Shown: positions 8,030-15,755, counted from the first letter of the stretch. The stretch: DNA of 29,753 nucleotides from CAYPJE01 sp964410945 (GCA_964410945.1 CAYPJE010000038.1:1-29753), one strand, 5' to 3'. Numbers and translations: made by a program. Notes: generated by a model not told the origin, from the sequence alone.

Positions 8030-8731
8030 ATAAATAAAACAGTCAGCGCAATTATACCCGCCGCCGGCCGGGGCTTGCGTTTTGGTGATTCAACACCGAA
8101 GCAATTCATTGAAATAAATGGAGTACCGCTTCTTTTCCACACCCTGGCGGAATTTTTAAAGCATCCCGGGATAGCCGAAATTATTATTGCTGCCCCGGAG
8201 GACTGGCTCCCCAGGTTGGAGCGGGAAATAGACCAACGCCAATTGTCCGGACGGGTCAAGCTGGTGGCTGGTGGGGCTCGACGGCAGGATTCTGTTAAAA
8301 ACGCCGTAGCAGCTTCCGATCCCGCCAACTCAATTATCCTGATTCACGACGCGGGCCGGCCGTTCGTTACCGCTGCAATGATCAGCGCCTCCATTGCGGA
8401 ATGCACAAAAGTCGACGGTGGTGTAATTATTGCCCTCCCGGCCAGTGATACGGTCAAGCAGGTACAGTCTGCTACAAAAAACATTACCCAAACCCTGGAT
8501 CGCGAATCCATCTGGCTGTCCCAGACACCCCAGACCTTTCATCGGCCGGTATTGATTAAAGCTTTGGAGGCTGCCGAGCGCGAAGCAATCGCCGGTACCG
8601 ATGAAGCCGCCCTCATTGAACGGCTGGGATACACGGTTAAGGTTTTGCCTGGTTCGCCGCTTAATATAAAAATCACTACCCCTGAAGATGGGCAATACGC
8701 CCGGATAATCCTGGGAGAAAGAAATGATTAG
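8030..8731 (+). CDS. ispD: 2-C-methyl-D-erythritol 4-phosphate cytidylyltransferase (apparent ATA start)
   Basis: Third step of the MEP isoprenoid pathway: CTP plus methylerythritol phosphate gives CDP-methylerythritol and PPi. 233 residues from 8030, the usual length. The nucleotide-binding loop PAAGRGLRFG is at 10-19, followed by PKQF with the conserved Lys at 23-26; HDAGRPF is at 106-112 and NIKITTPED near 214. The first in-frame ATG, GTG or TTG codon is a TTG at 8075, which lies inside the nucleotide loop and would destroy the enzyme. Back to the in-frame stop at 7997-7999 the only sensible start is ATA at 8030, correctly spaced after GGAGGA; read as Met it gives MNKTVSAIIPAAG, a normal family N-terminus. 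It is either a rare AUA start or a G-to-A error or mutation at 8032. The end overlaps ispF by 8 bases. Confidence 0.9.
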   Translation: MNKTVSAIIPAAGRGLRFGDSTPKQFIEINGVPLLFHTLAEFLKHPGIAEIIIAAPEDWLPRLEREIDQRQLSGRVKLVAGGARRQDSVKNAVAASDPANSIILIHDAGRPFVTAAMISASIAECTKVDGGVIIALPASDTVKQVQSATKNITQTLDRESIWLSQTPQTFHRPVLIKALEAAEREAIAGTDEAALIERLGYTVKVLPGSPLNIKITTPEDGQYARIILGERND

Positions 8732-9200
8732 AACCGGAATCGGTTATGACGTTCATCAACTGGCGGCAGGCCGTCCCTTAATAATCGGTGGGGTTCACAT
8801 CCCTTCTGAGGTGGGCTCACTGGGTCATTCCGATGGTGATGTGCTGTATCATGCTTTGGTCGATGCCCTGCTGGGAGCCGCTGCCCTTGGTGATATCGGA
8901 ACCCTGTTTCCCAGTGAAGATCAGCGTTGGAAGGATGCGGACAGTCGCATTTTTCTTGAAACCGCTGTCGATAAGATCCGGTCGGCAGGCTATGAAATTT
9001 CCAATATCGACGGCGTCGTCATTCTTCAGCAGCCAAAACTGGCGGAGCACATTCAACTCATGCGCCGGAAGATAGCGAATATTTTAGAAATTGATTTATC
9101 AGCTGTATCGGTAAAGGCCACTACCACCGACCACCTGGGGTTTACCGGCCGGGGCGAAGGCCTGGGTGCCATGGCAATCGCAACCCTGGAATCAAAGTAA
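8724..9200 (+). CDS. ispF: 2-C-methyl-D-erythritol 2,4-cyclodiphosphate synthase
   Basis: Converts CDP-methylerythritol 2-phosphate to methylerythritol 2,4-cyclodiphosphate with release of CMP, the step after IspE. 158 residues, normal for the homotrimeric zinc enzyme. Metal ligands are visible as Asp9 and His11 in GIGYDVHQL (5-13) and His43 in YHALVDALLGAA (42-53). GHSDGDV is at 34-40, and the late signature ATTTDHLGFTGRGEG precedes the C-terminal ALGAMA-type end. The ATG overlaps the ispD stop (ATGATTAG) with GGGAGAAAG just upstream. Gene order is ispD-ispF-ispE, three consecutive MEP genes. Confidence 0.96.
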   Translation: MIRTGIGYDVHQLAAGRPLIIGGVHIPSEVGSLGHSDGDVLYHALVDALLGAAALGDIGTLFPSEDQRWKDADSRIFLETAVDKIRSAGYEISNIDGVVILQQPKLAEHIQLMRRKIANILEIDLSAVSVKATTTDHLGFTGRGEGLGAMAIATLESK

Positions 9201-9206
9201 TTGCCC

Positions 9207-10067
9207 ATGGCGCCGGAAGCAACCACATTTAAAGCTCCGGCTAAAGTAAATATCGGTCTGCAGATCAGGGAGCGGCGCCCTGACGGCTATCATAATATCC
9301 ACACAGTTTTTCAGGAACTTGAATTCCACGATACTGTGGTGATTTCAGCCCGGGATTCCGGTTTTCGGCTGGAAGCCAATGTTCCCTGGGTGCCCTGCGA
9401 TGAGACCAATATCTGCTATAAAATATATTCCGCCCTGAAAAACAGAATCTCCGATCTGCCGGGAGTAAACGTGGAACTGATTAAGCGGATACCGGCCGGA
9501 GCCGGCCTTGGTGGTGGTTCGTCTGATGGAGCGGCAGTACTGAAAGGTCTGAATCAACTTTACCAGTTAGATTTATCCGATGGTGACCTGGAAAAATTAT
9601 CCGCTCCGGTGGGCGCCGACATCCCCTTTTTCATCCGTGGCGGAACCCAACTGGGTGATGGTATTGGTGATCGGCTCACGCCGCTGCCATCGTTTGGGTC
9701 GGCCCGGCTCTTACTGGTGATTCCGGATATTTCGATCAATACCGGATGGGCCTACGGTGAATCAAAAAAGGTCTTGAACCCCCCGCGGGAGAAGATTAAT
9801 TTCCGAGGCTTTTTCCAGGGCATAAATTCGTCCTGGGAGTTATTTGAGAATGATTTTGAACGGATAGTAATTCCAGCATATCCAGAAATTGGGATAATCA
9901 AACAGCACCTGCGTGAAGCAGGGGCGATATTCGCCAGTTTGTCGGGTAGCGGCTCGACTGTGTTTGGGGTTTTTGACGATGAAGCAGCAGCAACCGCAGC
10001 TGAGTCAGCCTTAAAAAAATCCTACCAAACCTTTCTCACCCGCCCCCCCCAACTTCAATCGATATAG
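9207..10067 (+). CDS. ispE: 4-diphosphocytidyl-2-C-methyl-D-erythritol kinase
   Basis: GHMP-superfamily kinase that phosphorylates the 2-hydroxyl of CDP-methylerythritol with ATP; its product feeds IspF. 286 residues. Visible: KAPAKVNIGLQI at 9-20 (catalytic-region Lys13), the ATP-binding glycine loop PAGAGLGGGSSDGAA at 96-110, VGADIPFF near 140, and the third motif GSGSTVFGVF near the C-terminus. The ATG at 9207 is preferred over a TTG at 9201 that abuts the ispF stop. A run of eight C at 10043-10050 lies only 6 codons from the end; an indel there would alter only the last residues. Confidence 0.94.
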   Translation: MAPEATTFKAPAKVNIGLQIRERRPDGYHNIHTVFQELEFHDTVVISARDSGFRLEANVPWVPCDETNICYKIYSALKNRISDLPGVNVELIKRIPAGAGLGGGSSDGAAVLKGLNQLYQLDLSDGDLEKLSAPVGADIPFFIRGGTQLGDGIGDRLTPLPSFGSARLLLVIPDISINTGWAYGESKKVLNPPREKINFRGFFQGINSSWELFENDFERIVIPAYPEIGIIKQHLREAGAIFASLSGSGSTVFGVFDDEAAATAAESALKKSYQTFLTRPPQLQSI

Positions 10068-10081
10068 TTACTACCAATTTT

Positions 10082-10152
10082 TGCCGGGTCGTCTAAGGGT
10101 AAGACCGCGGCCTTTGGAGCCGTTAATGGTGGTTCGAATCCTCCCCCGGCAG
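10082..10152 (+). tRNA. tRNA-Gln, anticodon TTG (UUG)
   Basis: 71-base cloverleaf. The acceptor stem TGCCGGG/CCCGGCA is perfect and has the U1-A72 pair typical of glutamine tRNAs; the discriminator is G. The D-arm is GTCT-AAGGGTA-AGAC and the anticodon arm GCGGC-CTTTGGA-GCCGT. The variable region is TAAT (4 bases) and the T-arm is GGTGG-TTCGAAT-CCTCC. CCA is not encoded. The T-stem has a central T-T mismatch (10130 with 10142). It lies 14 bases after ispE and 44 before prs, a placement seen in other bacteria beside prs-rplY-pth, and may be processed from the operon transcript. Confidence 0.95.
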
Positions 10153-10196
10153 CTTCATTAAATCAATCAAACAAACGGAGTAAATCCAGTCACACC

Positions 10197-11144
10197 ATGA
10201 GTAGTGATAAAATAAAAATCTTTTCCGGTATGAGCAACCGGCCACTGGCTGAGCAGATTGCCGTCGAACTTGGCAGTAAGCTAGGAGATCTGACCATCAA
10301 ACGGTTCGCCGATGGTGAGCTATGGATCAAGTTTGAGGAAAGTGTTCGCGGCAAGGATGTGTACATCATTCAATCGACTAACGCACCGGCCGGTAATATT
10401 GTGGAAGTATTGCTGATCTGTGACGCAGCCGTACGTGCCTCGGCCTCCAGCGTTACTCTGGTAATGCCCTATTTCGGGTATGGCCGCCAGGATCGCAAGG
10501 ACATGCCCCGGGTGCCGGTCTCAGCTAAAGTCATGGTTGATATATTTACTGCTACCGGAGCAAGCCGGATCGTTACAATGGATCTCCATTCGACCCAGAT
10601 CCAAGGCTTCGCTACAGTACCGTTTGACAATATCTATTCCCGCATGGTACTGCTGGATGAAATCCGCAAATTGGACCTCAACGAGGAAGAGACGGTTGTC
10701 CTGGCGCCGGATATGGGTTCGGCCCGTATGTCGCAGGCCTATGCCAAGCGGCTGGGGATGCATTTTGCCTTGATCGATAAGCGTCGCTATGCCCCCAACC
10801 AGGCGGAAGTGGTACATTTAATTGGTGATCTTGAAGGTCGCAATGTGCTGATTGTGGATGACATGATTGACACAGCCGGAACAACGGTAAATGCCGCCGC
10901 TAAGGCCTATGATAAAGGTGCCAAGGCGGTTTACGCAATAGCAACCCATGCCCTGCTGTCCGGGCCTGCTGTTGAACGGCTTGAAAAAGCAAACTTTAAA
11001 AAAATTATTCTGACCGATACGGTAAAAATTCCAGAAGAGAAAATATTACCGAACATGGTAATCATAACCGTGGCGAATATTCTCGCCGAAGCGATTCAAC
11101 GAATTCATCGGGGTGACTCGGTCAGCGCCCTGTTCGATTTTTAA
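10197..11144 (+). CDS. prs: Ribose-phosphate pyrophosphokinase (PRPP synthetase)
   Basis: Makes phosphoribosyl pyrophosphate from ribose 5-phosphate and ATP, the precursor for nucleotides, histidine, tryptophan and NAD. 315 residues, class I length. Visible: KIFSGMSNRPLAEQIA at 7-22, the ATP-region PYFGYGRQDRKDMPRVPVSA at 91-110, the metal-binding DLHSTQIQGF at 129-138, and the PRPP loop VLIVDDMIDTAGTT at 217-230. The nearest GGAG is 16 bases before the ATG, too far for a good SD. It follows tRNA-Gln and precedes rplY and pth, the conserved arrangement. Confidence 0.97.
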   Translation: MSSDKIKIFSGMSNRPLAEQIAVELGSKLGDLTIKRFADGELWIKFEESVRGKDVYIIQSTNAPAGNIVEVLLICDAAVRASASSVTLVMPYFGYGRQDRKDMPRVPVSAKVMVDIFTATGASRIVTMDLHSTQIQGFATVPFDNIYSRMVLLDEIRKLDLNEEETVVLAPDMGSARMSQAYAKRLGMHFALIDKRRYAPNQAEVVHLIGDLEGRNVLIVDDMIDTAGTTVNAAAKAYDKGAKAVYAIATHALLSGPAVERLEKANFKKIILTDTVKIPEEKILPNMVIITVANILAEAIQRIHRGDSVSALFDF

Positions 11145-11156
11145 TCAGGAGTTATT

Positions 11157-11786
11157 ATGTCCAGCGAAAACACCTTAAATGTTGTCGAGCGTAAAGACCT
11201 GGGTTCCGGTAGCACAAAAAAACTGCGCCGGGAAGGCTTTATCCCGGTTAATTACTATTTCCAGGGCGGTGAAAACACCAATCTGGCCATCGACCAGAAA
11301 TCATTTATGCATGTTCTGCATTCCGGCAGTCATATCTTTGAAATGACCCTCGGTAAGAAAAAACATCATGTTCAGATAAAAGAACTGCAGTACCACCCGG
11401 TTAACGATTCAATAATGCACATTGATCTGTTGGGCTTCAAAATGACCGACAAAATCAATATTACCGTACCGCTGGTAATTGAAGGTGAGGCCCCCGGTGT
11501 TAAAGAAGGCGGTGTACTCATGCAGACCCTGAATCATATCGATATCTACTGTCTGCCTACAAACGTTCCTGAGAATATTGCCGTGGATATTTCCGAACTG
11601 GAAATTGGTCATCATATTTCCATCGGTGATCTGGAAATTCCCGAGAATGTAGACGTACAGTCCGACACCGAATTATCAGTAGTGACCATACAGATCGCCC
11701 GCGGCCCGGCCGAGGATGAGTTAGTCGAAGGCCTCGAGGAAGATATGGATGAAGAAGCCGAAGAAGGTGAAACCTCCGAGGAATAA
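11157..11786 (+). CDS. rplY: Large ribosomal subunit protein bL25, two-domain CTC/TL5 type
   Basis: Binds 5S rRNA in the central protuberance of the 50S subunit. 209 residues: N-terminal L25 domain (about 1-90; KDLGSGSTKKLRREGFIPVN at 13-32), C-terminal TL5-type beta domain (about 95-180; LVIEGEAPGVKEGGVL), then a strongly acidic tail (about 183-209, mostly Glu and Asp). The longer form is known from Thermus TL5 and Bacillus Ctc. AGGAG lies 5 bases upstream of the ATG. The stop overlaps the pth start by one base (TAATG), and rplY-pth coupling is common in bacteria. Confidence 0.94.
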   Translation: MSSENTLNVVERKDLGSGSTKKLRREGFIPVNYYFQGGENTNLAIDQKSFMHVLHSGSHIFEMTLGKKKHHVQIKELQYHPVNDSIMHIDLLGFKMTDKINITVPLVIEGEAPGVKEGGVLMQTLNHIDIYCLPTNVPENIAVDISELEIGHHISIGDLEIPENVDVQSDTELSVVTIQIARGPAEDELVEGLEEDMDEEAEEGETSEE

Positions 11787-12367
11787 TGCTGGCGTTTATT
11801 GGACTGGGAAATCCGGGCTCGAAATATGGACAAACTAAACACAACGCCGGTTTCTGGGTGGTTGATGAACTGGCCCGCCGCTGGAAAGTCAGTTTTAAAC
11901 CCGGCAAAGGCGATTATGTGTTCAGCGAAGCCCGGCAGGGACGTGTCTTGTTAGCCAAGCCAACTACCGGTATGAACAGTTCCGGCACAGCGGTCATGAA
12001 TATCGTAAACCGCTGGGATCTGGCTATTAAGGATACAATAGTAATTGTTGATGATGTCGATCTGCCACTGGGGACAATGCGCATCCGGCCGAAAGGCGGC
12101 GATGGCTGTCACCGGGGGATGGAATCGATTATTTATCAACTGGGAGTAATGGATTTCCCCCGCTTGCGTTTTGGAATTGCCACCGATGAAAAGATCCGCC
12201 CGGCGGAAGATTTTGTCCTGACACCATTCCGAAAACAAGATCAAGATTTAGCACAAACAATGGTCGACCGGCTGGCCGATGCCGCCGAATCGATTGTATT
12301 TCGTGGTCTGGACAAGACCATGGCAACCTTTAATCGAATCCAAAATGTAGGAGACACACAAGCATGA
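11786..12367 (+). CDS. pth: Peptidyl-tRNA hydrolase
   Basis: Releases tRNA from peptidyl-tRNAs that drop off the ribosome. 193 residues. Visible: FIGLGNPGSKYGQTKHNAGF at 4-23 with the catalytic His19, KPTTGMNSSG at 58-67, and DDVDLPLGTMRIRPKGGDG at 89-107 with the conserved Asp pair. Where E. coli Pth has His-Asn-Gly (Asn114, a tRNA-binding residue) this protein has His-Arg-Gly (Arg110); I believe the change occurs in other lineages, so activity is probably kept. The start overlaps rplY by one base and the stop overlaps hppA by four (ATGA). Confidence 0.95.
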   Translation: MLAFIGLGNPGSKYGQTKHNAGFWVVDELARRWKVSFKPGKGDYVFSEARQGRVLLAKPTTGMNSSGTAVMNIVNRWDLAIKDTIVIVDDVDLPLGTMRIRPKGGDGCHRGMESIIYQLGVMDFPRLRFGIATDEKIRPAEDFVLTPFRKQDQDLAQTMVDRLADAAESIVFRGLDKTMATFNRIQNVGDTQA

Positions 12368-14412
12368 ACTACTATTATTTGGTACCTCTCTCAGGATTAT
12401 TCGCCTTAGCTTTTGCCCTGTGGCGCAGCGCCTGGGTTGGAAAACAGGATCCGGGAAATGAAAAAATGCAGGAAATCGGCCTGGCCGTCCGTGAGGGCGC
12501 CATGGCTTTCCTGGCCCGCGAATACAAGGTCCTGGCAGTCTTTGTAATCGCTGTAGCCGCCCTGCTGGCCTGGGGTAATGCCTCCCAGGGAACATCGCTG
12601 GTGGCCGTCTCCTTCGTGGTTGGTGCCTTGTGCAGTGGCCTGGCCGGATTTTTCGGGATGCGCGTAGCAACCCTGGCCAACAATCGCACGACGCAGGCCG
12701 CACGAAGCAGTCTGAATGCCGCCTTGCTGGTAGCCTTTAATGGCGGTGCCGTCATGGGTCTCAGCGTGGTCGGCCTCGGTATTCTGGGTCTGTCCATTCT
12801 TTTCTGGGTATACGGTGGCCTGGCAGCCGACGCTGATCTCCCCCGCGTTATGAATATTTTATCCGGTTTCACCATGGGTGCTTCATCGATCGCCCTGTTT
12901 GCCCGTGTCGGTGGTGGTATTTATACAAAAGCAGCAGATGTCGGTGCCGACCTGGTCGGTAAAGTCGAAGCCGGTATCCCGGAAGACGATCCCCGCAACC
13001 CGGCCACAATTGCCGACAATGTTGGTGACAACGTAGGTGATGTTGCCGGTATGGGTGCCGACCTGTTTGAATCTTATGTCGGTTCGATTGTAGGTGCCAT
13101 GGTACTGGCCGCCGCCGCTGGTTTTGCCAACCTGGTTTACCTGCCTTTTGTTCTGGCTGCCTTCGGTATCATTGTTTCGATCATTGGTACTTTTTTCGTT
13201 CGCACCAAAGAAGGTGGCAATCCCCAGAGAGCCTTGAACATGGGTGAATTCGGTGCTGGCGGGTTGATGCTGGTGATCAGCTTCTTTGTGATCCGATGGA
13301 TTGTTCCTGAATCAGTGATGTGGGCAGGTAAAGATGTTAGCAGCTGGGATATTTTCATGGCTACCATCGTCGGTCTGATCGCCGGAACCGCAATTGGTCT
13401 GATAACCGAATATTATACCTCGGAAGAGCGCAAACCTTCCCAGACTATTTCCAAGGCATCTGAAACCGGCGCTGCCACAAATATTATTGCCGGTCTGGCT
13501 AATGGCATGTATTCCACGCTCTGGCCGGTAATTGCGATTGCGATTGCGATTATTCTGTCATACTATTTTGCCGGGCTTTACGGTATTGCAATTGCAGCCT
13601 TAGGTATGCTTTCAACAATCGGTATTCAGCTGGCCGTCGATGCCTATGGTCCGATTGCCGATAACGCCGGTGGTTGTGCCGAAATGGCCGAATTACCGGC
13701 TGAAGTCCGTCAGCGTACCGATAAGCTGGATGCGGTCGGGAATACCACCGCGGCAATTGGTAAAGGTTTTGCCATCGGTTCGGCAGCTTTGACTGCCCTG
13801 GCATTATTTGCAGCCTATCGCGAAACGGCAGCTGCAGCTTTGGGAATCGAAAAACTTTCCTTAGATATTAATAATCCCATGATTATGGCCGGATTACTGA
13901 TCGGCGGTATGCTGCCGTTCGTGTTTTCCTCCTTTGCCATGCGGGCTGTGGGTGAAGCAGCTTTCGACATGATCGAGGAAGTCCGCCGCCAATTCAGGGA
14001 AATTAAAGGCCTGTTGGATGGAAATGCCAAGGCCGATTATGCCCGTTGCGTAGATATCGCTACCGCGGCGGCCATTAAAAAAATGATTGCTCCGGGTTTA
14101 CTGGCAATATTGACGCCGGTTTTCTTCGGATTGATATTGAGAAGTCCCGAAATGCTGGGCGGCGTTCTGGCCGGTGTAACCGTATCCGGTGTGCTGATGG
14201 CTATTTTCATGGCTAATGCCGGCGGTTCCTGGGACAATGCCAAAAAATATATTGAGGGCGGCGCCCACGGCGGCAAGGGCAGCGATGCCCATAAGGCTGC
14301 TGTTGTTGGTGACACGGTCGGTGATCCATTCAAGGATACGGCCGGTCCATCATTGAATATCCTGATAAAACTCATGTCAGTAGTATCGCTGGTTATTGCG
14401 CCCTTGTTTTAA
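12364..14412 (+). CDS. hppA: Membrane-bound ion-translocating pyrophosphatase, K+-dependent type
   Basis: Integral inner-membrane pump that couples PPi hydrolysis to H+ or Na+ export. 682 residues, about 16 membrane helices. The PPi/Mg-binding signature DVGADLVGKVEAG is at 192-204, followed by DDPRNPATIADNVGDNVGD (208-226) and GADLFESYVGS (231-241). GNTTAAIGKG at 459-468 has Ala where K+-independent enzymes have Lys, placing it in the K+-dependent class; whether it moves H+ or Na+ is not decided by what I can see. The second Asp-rich motif GGSWDNAKKYIEGG and DTVGDPFKDTAGPS are near the C-terminus. AGGAG lies upstream and the ATG overlaps the pth stop. Confidence 0.96.
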   Translation: MNYYYLVPLSGLFALAFALWRSAWVGKQDPGNEKMQEIGLAVREGAMAFLAREYKVLAVFVIAVAALLAWGNASQGTSLVAVSFVVGALCSGLAGFFGMRVATLANNRTTQAARSSLNAALLVAFNGGAVMGLSVVGLGILGLSILFWVYGGLAADADLPRVMNILSGFTMGASSIALFARVGGGIYTKAADVGADLVGKVEAGIPEDDPRNPATIADNVGDNVGDVAGMGADLFESYVGSIVGAMVLAAAAGFANLVYLPFVLAAFGIIVSIIGTFFVRTKEGGNPQRALNMGEFGAGGLMLVISFFVIRWIVPESVMWAGKDVSSWDIFMATIVGLIAGTAIGLITEYYTSEERKPSQTISKASETGAATNIIAGLANGMYSTLWPVIAIAIAIILSYYFAGLYGIAIAALGMLSTIGIQLAVDAYGPIADNAGGCAEMAELPAEVRQRTDKLDAVGNTTAAIGKGFAIGSAALTALALFAAYRETAAAALGIEKLSLDINNPMIMAGLLIGGMLPFVFSSFAMRAVGEAAFDMIEEVRRQFREIKGLLDGNAKADYARCVDIATAAAIKKMIAPGLLAILTPVFFGLILRSPEMLGGVLAGVTVSGVLMAIFMANAGGSWDNAKKYIEGGAHGGKGSDAHKAAVVGDTVGDPFKDTAGPSLNILIKLMSVVSLVIAPLF

Positions 14413-14424
14413 ATCGGAGGTAAT

Positions 14425-14952
14425 GTGAAATACTACGAAATTCTATACATTGTTAATCCTAACCTGGAGCAGACCCGCCTCGACGAAGTGAAGAAAGAGG
14501 TGTCTGGCGAGGTTAGCAAACTGCTATCGGCAGGTATAATTAATCATCGCATCTTTGGCAAGAAGCGCCTGGCTTACCATGTTGAAAAACATAAATACGG
14601 GACCTATATGATTTTACATATAGAAACTGAAGACAGTACCAAACTGCCCGAGCTGAGTACATATTTCAAACTGCATAAATCAATAATCCGCCATTTGATC
14701 GTTAAATTAGACGAAAAACCGGAAGAAGATTTGAGCCCGGAAGTCGAAGCTGCGGAAGACGGAAAAGCCGGAAAAGAAGCCACCAAGGAAGAAAAACCCG
14801 CTGAAGCTAAACCGGAAGTAGAAACAGCCGAAGAACAGGCTGCAGAGGACGGGGACGCTGAGCCTGCCAAAGAAGAAGAACCAGTTGCGGTTGAAGAAGA
14901 AACTGAAACACCCGCAGCCGAAGAAGACAACAGCCCAAAAGCTGAATCGTAA
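14425..14952 (+). CDS. rpsF: Small ribosomal subunit protein bS6 with long acidic tail
   Basis: Binds the central domain of 16S rRNA as a heterodimer with S18. 175 residues against the usual 95-130. The S6 fold covers residues 1-96 (MKYYEILYIVNPNL at the start, RIFGKKRLAYHVEKHKYGTY at 42-61, KSIIRHLIVKLDE at 85-97). Residues 98-175 form a low-complexity tail of Glu, Ala, Lys and Pro with no predicted fold. The start is GTG at 14425 with GGAGG four bases upstream; no in-frame ATG fits. It heads rpsF-rpsR-rplI, without the ssb gene that often sits between rpsF and rpsR. Confidence 0.93.
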   Translation: MKYYEILYIVNPNLEQTRLDEVKKEVSGEVSKLLSAGIINHRIFGKKRLAYHVEKHKYGTYMILHIETEDSTKLPELSTYFKLHKSIIRHLIVKLDEKPEEDLSPEVEAAEDGKAGKEATKEEKPAEAKPEVETAEEQAAEDGDAEPAKEEEPVAVEEETETPAAEEDNSPKAES

Positions 14953-14969
14953 GACAGAAGGAAATTATT

Positions 14970-15197
14970 ATGGCTTTTGTAAGCAGACGTAAATTCTGTT
15001 ATTTCAAAGAGAATGGAATAACCGAAATTGATTATAAAGACGTAAAGTTGTTGAAGCGCTTCACCACCGAACAGGGTAAGATTATGCCCCGCCGGGTCAC
15101 TGGTACCAGCGCTAAAATGCATCGCAAACTGGTCCGGGCCATCAAGCGGGCCCGCAGTATTGCTTTGCTGCCCTACACCGACGAAGCCAGCGAGTAA
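14970..15197 (+). CDS. rpsR: Small ribosomal subunit protein bS18
   Basis: 75-residue protein that pairs with S6 on the 30S platform. The family pattern is clear: RRKFCYFKENGITEIDYKD at 6-24, LLKRFTTEQGKIMPRRVTGT at 27-46, and the basic helix HRKLVRAIKRARSIALLPYT at 51-70. A single Cys is present at position 10, so the four-Cys zinc form is absent. AGAAGGA lies about 7 bases before the ATG. It is 17 bases after rpsF. Confidence 0.96.
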   Translation: MAFVSRRKFCYFKENGITEIDYKDVKLLKRFTTEQGKIMPRRVTGTSAKMHRKLVRAIKRARSIALLPYTDEASE

Positions 15198-15247
15198 GAG
15201 CTGGAGCAATACGTTTTTAAAATCATAAACAGATTTAGAGGTCAATC

Positions 15248-15691
15248 ATGGATGTTATTTTACTCCAGGACGTAGAAAATCTAGGGACTGCCGGTGATAT
15301 CGTTAAGGTTAAGCCTGGCTATGCCCGTAATTTTTTAGTCCCCCGCGGCTATGCCCTCCGGGCATCCAAGCGCAATCTGGCCGTGGCTGAGGAACAGAAA
15401 AAAATAGTGGCCGCCCGCGAACGGCGCGAGCATAAAACCCGGGAAGCGCTGGTTAATAAACTGACCGGTATTGAACTGACCATCGAAGCGCAGGTAGGTG
15501 AAGAAGAACGGATGTTCGGATCAGTAACCTCGCAGGATATCAGTACTGTCCTGGAAGAACGCGGTATTAAAATCGACCGCCACGACATACTATTGGAGGA
15601 ACCGATCAAAGCGCTGGGAATTTACAGTATTCCGATTAAGGTCAGTGCCGACCTGAAACCGGAAGTTAAGGTATATGTGATTAAAGCTTAG
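15248..15691 (+). CDS. rplI: Large ribosomal subunit protein bL9
   Basis: 147 residues. The N-terminal 23S-rRNA-binding domain has MDVILLQDVENLGTAGD (1-17) and the L9 signature region VKVKPGYARNFLVPRGYA (19-36), followed by the long connecting helix (about 40-75) and the C-terminal domain (about 80-147). AGAGG lies about 6 bases before the ATG. It is the last gene of the ribosomal cluster and is followed by an intrinsic terminator. Confidence 0.96.
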   Translation: MDVILLQDVENLGTAGDIVKVKPGYARNFLVPRGYALRASKRNLAVAEEQKKIVAARERREHKTREALVNKLTGIELTIEAQVGEEERMFGSVTSQDISTVLEERGIKIDRHDILLEEPIKALGIYSIPIKVSADLKPEVKVYVIKA

Positions 15692-15712
15692 AACTAAACC
15701 TCCTCCTCCCAC

Positions 15713-15755
15713 AAACCCCCGTCCAAACTCAGTGAGTCTGCGGGGGTTTCTTTAT
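15713..15755 (+). terminator. Intrinsic terminator of the ribosomal protein operon
   Basis: Perfect 9-base stem AAACCCCCG (15713-15721) with CGGGGGTTT (15741-15749), then TTCTTTATT-type T-rich sequence. The 19-base loop contains a smaller hairpin ACTC-AGT-GAGT. It lies 22 bases past the rplI stop and is the clearest terminator in the window. Confidence 0.93.

Noticed and set aside
8030..8731. ispD as a pseudogene because of the missing start codon
   Set aside because: The reading frame and all motifs are intact, the SD is strong, and the pathway partners ispF and ispE overlap or follow; a rare start or a single-base error is more likely.
10043..10050. Run of eight C near the ispE 3' end as a phase-variation site
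   Set aside because: Only six codons remain after it, so slippage would not switch the enzyme off; at most it is a sequencing-error hotspot.
12375..12875. A 166-codon minus-strand frame inside hppA
   Set aside because: Antisense to a confidently identified membrane pyrophosphatase; basic, Ala/Arg/Pro-rich shadow translation.
14604..15245. A 213-codon minus-strand frame, Ser/Ala-rich
   Set aside because: It is the antisense of the Glu/Ala-rich tail of rpsF and of rpsR; its low complexity is explained by the repetitive plus-strand codons.
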